Shown in pieces: positions 61,476-64,000 of a stretch of 64,000 bases of DNA (positions within the stretch are counted from its first letter, which is position 1; each line of letters begins with the position of its first letter). A model generated the notes under the pieces. The model was not told the origin of the DNA and made no database searches. It saw only the letters and a list, made by a program, of their open reading frames with translations. Source of the stretch: Methyloversatilis sp. XJ19-49 (GTDB lineage Bacteria; Pseudomonadota; Gammaproteobacteria; Burkholderiales; Rhodocyclaceae); NCBI RefSeq assembly GCF_024580145.1, contig NZ_JANINI010000008.1:1-64000 (forward strand), written 5' to 3'. A program made the position numbers and the translations under genes.

Positions 61476-62464
61476 CGACAGTTGCCGTGGTCATCGTGAC
61501 TTGGAACGCCAGCGGGCTGCTGGGTAGCGTGCTCGACGCACTCGATACGCAGACGTTTCAGCCTCGTCGCATTTTGGTAATTGACAACGGTAGCGCCGAT
61601 GCAGACCGGCTTGAGGCGGTCGTCCGGGGCCGCGCGCTTTGCGAGCTGGTTCTGTCGCCCGAAAATCTCGGCTTTGCCGCAGCCAACAATCTTGCCATTT
61701 CACGCTGCAGTGACGTCGAGTACGTGGCTCTGCTCAATCCGGACGCGTTTCCCGCGCCTGGCTGGCTGCAGGCACTTCTCCGTTCGGCCAGCGAGAATCC
61801 GTCGTGCGCCAGCTTTGCAAGCCGGATGCTCGATCATGGTAATGCCTGCAGGCTGGATGGTGCCGGTGACGTTCTGTCGGTCAGCGGAAAGCCTGCCCGA
61901 CGGGGGCATGGCGGCGCCGCCGCAGCTCGCTTTCTGGTCGAGGAGGAGGTTTTCGCGCCGTGCGCGGCTGCGGCGCTTTATCGCCGCTCTGCTTTGATGG
62001 AGTGCGGTGGTTTCGATGAGAATTTTTTTTGCTATCTCGAAGATGTCGACCTCGGCTTCAGGCTCCGATTGGCCGGATACGGTTGCCGCTACGTCCCCGA
62101 CGCGATCGTGCGACACATTGGTTCCGCATTGACCGGGCGGCGAAGTGATTTCGCGGTTTATTACGGGCATCGAAACATCATCTTCAATTATGTTAAAAAC
62201 ATGCCTTCCACATTGTTCTGGCTTCTTTTACCTTTGCATCTTCTGATGAACTTCGCCTATCTGGCTGCTGCGATGCGCTCGGGGCAGGCGGCGGTCATGA
62301 TGCGAGCCAAGCGCGACGCAGTGCGGGCGCTGCCGGCCGTCTGGGTGCAGCGTAAGGCGATACAGCGCGTGCGCAGGGCGAGCGTGCGGGACGTCTGGAT
62401 TGCACTCGACAAGTCACTTTTCCCAGGGGCCGGATTCCGTGTGTCCCGGCAGTCCGCGCGATGA
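61472..62464 (+). CDS. Family 2 glycosyltransferase (rhamnosyltransferase-like)
   Basis: A 330-residue GT2: Val-Val-Ile-Val-Thr-Trp-Asn-Ala-Ser at the N-terminus, Val-Ile-Asp-Asn-Gly-Ser, Leu-Leu-Asn-Pro-Asp-Ala (DxD region) and Tyr-Leu-Glu-Asp-Val-Asp-Leu-Gly-Phe-Arg (catalytic ED). A hydrophobic stretch near residue 245 could attach it to the membrane. Start GTG 61472. It resembles WbbL-type rhamnosyltransferases. Confidence 0.88.
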   Translation: MTTVAVVIVTWNASGLLGSVLDALDTQTFQPRRILVIDNGSADADRLEAVVRGRALCELVLSPENLGFAAANNLAISRCSDVEYVALLNPDAFPAPGWLQALLRSASENPSCASFASRMLDHGNACRLDGAGDVLSVSGKPARRGHGGAAAARFLVEEEVFAPCAAAALYRRSALMECGGFDENFFCYLEDVDLGFRLRLAGYGCRYVPDAIVRHIGSALTGRRSDFAVYYGHRNIIFNYVKNMPSTLFWLLLPLHLLMNFAYLAAAMRSGQAAVMMRAKRDAVRALPAVWVQRKAIQRVRRASVRDVWIALDKSLFPGAGFRVSRQSAR

Positions 62465-63378
62465 CGACGCCCGTAGTGTTGCCTGGTCGGGACGACTTAT
62501 CTGTAGTCATCGTCAACTACAACGCCGGTTCGCTGCTCACGGAGTGCGTGCGTGGCGCACTGGCAGGCTCTCGCAAGGTGCTGGTGGTCGACAACGATTC
62601 GACGGACGGCAGTCTGGTCGAGTGCGAACGCGAGTTCGGCAGCGACCCCTACTTTGGTTGCATCCGAAACGGGTACAACGCAGGATTTGCCGCAGCCTGC
62701 AATGTGGGTCTGCGGGCCTGTTCTACCGAGTACATCCTCTTCCTTAATCCGGATTGCAGCCTTGAGGCTGGGGCGATCGCGAGAATGCTGGAAGTTTTCG
62801 CAGAGCAGTCCCACGTCGGGATGGTTGGTGGGCTCTTGCTCAACGAGGATGGAAGTGAGCAGGGCGGCGGGCGTCGTGCAGTGCCGACTCCCTGGCGGTC
62901 GTTGGTGCGCATGACCGGACTGAGCCGTTTCTCGTCGCGCTGGCCGAAGCTATTCTTCGACTTCTATCTGCACAAGCAGCCACTGCCCTTGGCTCCGATC
63001 GACGTCGAGGCGATTTCCGGCGCATGCATGCTTGTCAGCAAAACCGCTGTCGACGATGTTGGCAACTGGGATGAGGGCTACTTCCTGCATTGCGAGGATC
63101 TGGACTGGTGCATGCGCTTCCGCCAAAGGGAGTGGCGCATCGTGTTCGTGCCGACGGCGCGCGTTGTTCACGCACTTGGGGCATGCAGCCGTAATCGCCC
63201 TATCTTTGTTGAGTGGCACAAGCATCGCGGCATGATGCGGTTCTACCGAAAGTTTTTCCGCCATCAGTATCCAGGTCTTCTCATGTGGATTGTGGCCGTC
63301 GGCGTCTGGACACGATTTGCCCTGCTGGCGTCGGTTCATTTCATCCGTGGTCTCCGTGGGAGAGTAGGTGATCGCTGA
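62461..63378 (+). CDS. Family 2 glycosyltransferase (rhamnosyltransferase-like) 2
   Basis: A 305-residue GT2 similar in plan to its neighbour: Val-Val-Ile-Val-Asn-Tyr-Asn-Ala-Gly, Val-Val-Asp-Asn-Asp-Ser-Thr-Asp-Gly, Leu-Phe-Leu-Asn-Pro-Asp-Cys, and His-Cys-Glu-Asp-Leu-Asp-Trp-Cys. A C-terminal hydrophobic helix lies at about residues 275-293. Overlaps the preceding gene by ATGA. The two enzymes may add successive sugars. Confidence 0.88.
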   Translation: MTTPVVLPGRDDLSVVIVNYNAGSLLTECVRGALAGSRKVLVVDNDSTDGSLVECEREFGSDPYFGCIRNGYNAGFAAACNVGLRACSTEYILFLNPDCSLEAGAIARMLEVFAEQSHVGMVGGLLLNEDGSEQGGGRRAVPTPWRSLVRMTGLSRFSSRWPKLFFDFYLHKQPLPLAPIDVEAISGACMLVSKTAVDDVGNWDEGYFLHCEDLDWCMRFRQREWRIVFVPTARVVHALGACSRNRPIFVEWHKHRGMMRFYRKFFRHQYPGLLMWIVAVGVWTRFALLASVHFIRGLRGRVGDR

Positions 63379-64000
63379 GAGGATTACAGTCGCAGTTCTG
63401 GGTGCGCGTGGACTGGTTGGCCCGATACTGCTCGAAAGTCTGCGCGAGCAGGGTTGCGGGATCCGTGCCTATTCGCGCAGCGCGCAGGTGTGTGAGATCG
63501 AGTCCGTGGCGTGGCGACCGACCGCGGAACTCAATGTCGCTAACGTTGACCGGGTTGAAGTATGGTTTTGCCTCGCGCCGATATGGATACTTCCGGAGTA
63601 TCTGGCAACCGTGCTTGCGAGCGGAGCCAAGCGTGTGGTTGCCGTATCCTCGACGAGCCGGTTTACGAAGCTTGATTCTTCCGATCCACGTGAGCAATTG
63701 ACCGTGAAGCGGCTTATCGACGGCGAGCGTGCGTTGATCGCATGGGCGGAGAGCAATGGCGTCGAATGGGTCATCCTTCGCACGACGCTGATCTACGGTT
63801 TCGGACGAGACAAGAATGTGGGTGCCGTAGCCGCCTTCATAAGGCGTTTCGGGTTCTTTCCTCTACTGGGTTCCGCGCGCGGGCTGCGCCAACCGTTACA
63901 TGCCGAGGATCTTGCGCATGCAGTCGTCGCGGCTGGGTGGTCGCCCGCCGCTGCAAGGCGTTCCTACGACCTGTGTGGCAAAGAGAGGTTGACTTACCGG
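63368..64000 (+). CDS. NAD-dependent epimerase/dehydratase-like protein (3' partial)
   Basis: The frame opens at GTG 63368, overlapping the end of the preceding gene by 11 bases, and is still open at the window end (211 codons). It starts with a Rossmann strand and Gly-Ala-Arg-Gly-Leu-Val-Gly (nucleotide-binding loop), and later has Val-Ser-Ser-Thr-Ser-Arg, Leu-Arg-Thr-Thr-Leu-Ile-Tyr-Gly-Phe-Gly-Arg-Asp and Gln-Pro-Leu-His-Ala-Glu-Asp-Leu-Ala, all typical of extended SDR epimerases. The catalytic Tyr-X-X-X-Lys is not recognisable: the Lys is present but the position four before it is Gln. It may make or modify a sugar nucleotide, or be an atypical reductase. Confidence 0.75.
   Translation, partial: MIAERITVAVLGARGLVGPILLESLREQGCGIRAYSRSAQVCEIESVAWRPTAELNVANVDRVEVWFCLAPIWILPEYLATVLASGAKRVVAVSSTSRFTKLDSSDPREQLTVKRLIDGERALIAWAESNGVEWVILRTTLIYGFGRDKNVGAVAAFIRRFGFFPLLGSARGLRQPLHAEDLAHAVVAAGWSPAAARRSYDLCGKERLTYR

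Overview
The window looks like a chromosome segment of a high-GC betaproteobacterium. The gene content (acetone carboxylase, DUF1302/DUF1329/HAE3 exporter set, purEK, Sua5-type tRNA modification gene) would fit the Rhodocyclales and their relatives. That placement is inference; no rRNA or marker search could be run.

Layout. (1) 1-13461: the C-terminal 4.5 kaa of a giant filamentous-haemagglutinin/LktA-type adhesin whose start lies outside the window, followed by a small cupin gene on the minus strand. (2) 14233-38256: a catabolic block centred on acetone. acxABC (acetone carboxylase) sits behind a textbook sigma-54 promoter. A six-gene operon for a 3-oxoacid CoA-transferase, a MerR-like protein, a peroxiredoxin and two glutathione S-transferases has a second sigma-54 promoter with the same fine structure. 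Downstream of acxC come a YCF48-like protein, an HAE3/MMPL transporter, a DUF1302 protein and a DUF1329 protein, then an acyl-CoA ligase, a thiolase and an AcoR/AcxR-type sigma-54 activator. A nearly identical second DUF1329 gene sits in inverse orientation at 14233-15552. (3) 38318-45150: an ECF sigma/anti-sigma pair, a RhlE-type RNA helicase, purE, purK, a Sua5/YrdC gene, a lipoprotein gene and tRNA-Ala(CGC). (4) 45480-64000: a long, tightly packed glycan cluster with Wzm/Wzt-type ABC exporter genes, six methyltransferases, a sulfotransferase, an acyltransferase-3, six glycosyltransferases (two of them two-domain fusions), one DUF115-like protein and an epimerase cut by the window end.

Working model for the catabolic block: acetone is carboxylated to acetoacetate by AcxABC, activated to acetoacetyl-CoA either by the CoA-transferase or by the AMP-forming ligase, and cleaved by the thiolase to two acetyl-CoA. 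The activator encoded at 36202-38256 probably drives both sigma-54 promoters. The role of the HAE3/DUF1302/DUF1329/YCF48 envelope set in this setting is unexplained.

Working model for the glycan block: a chain is built on the cytoplasmic side, decorated by methyl, sulfate and acyl groups, recognised through the C-terminal domain of the Wzt-like ATPase and exported by the ABC permease. This would be an O-antigen, capsule or S-layer glycan; the sequence alone does not say which.
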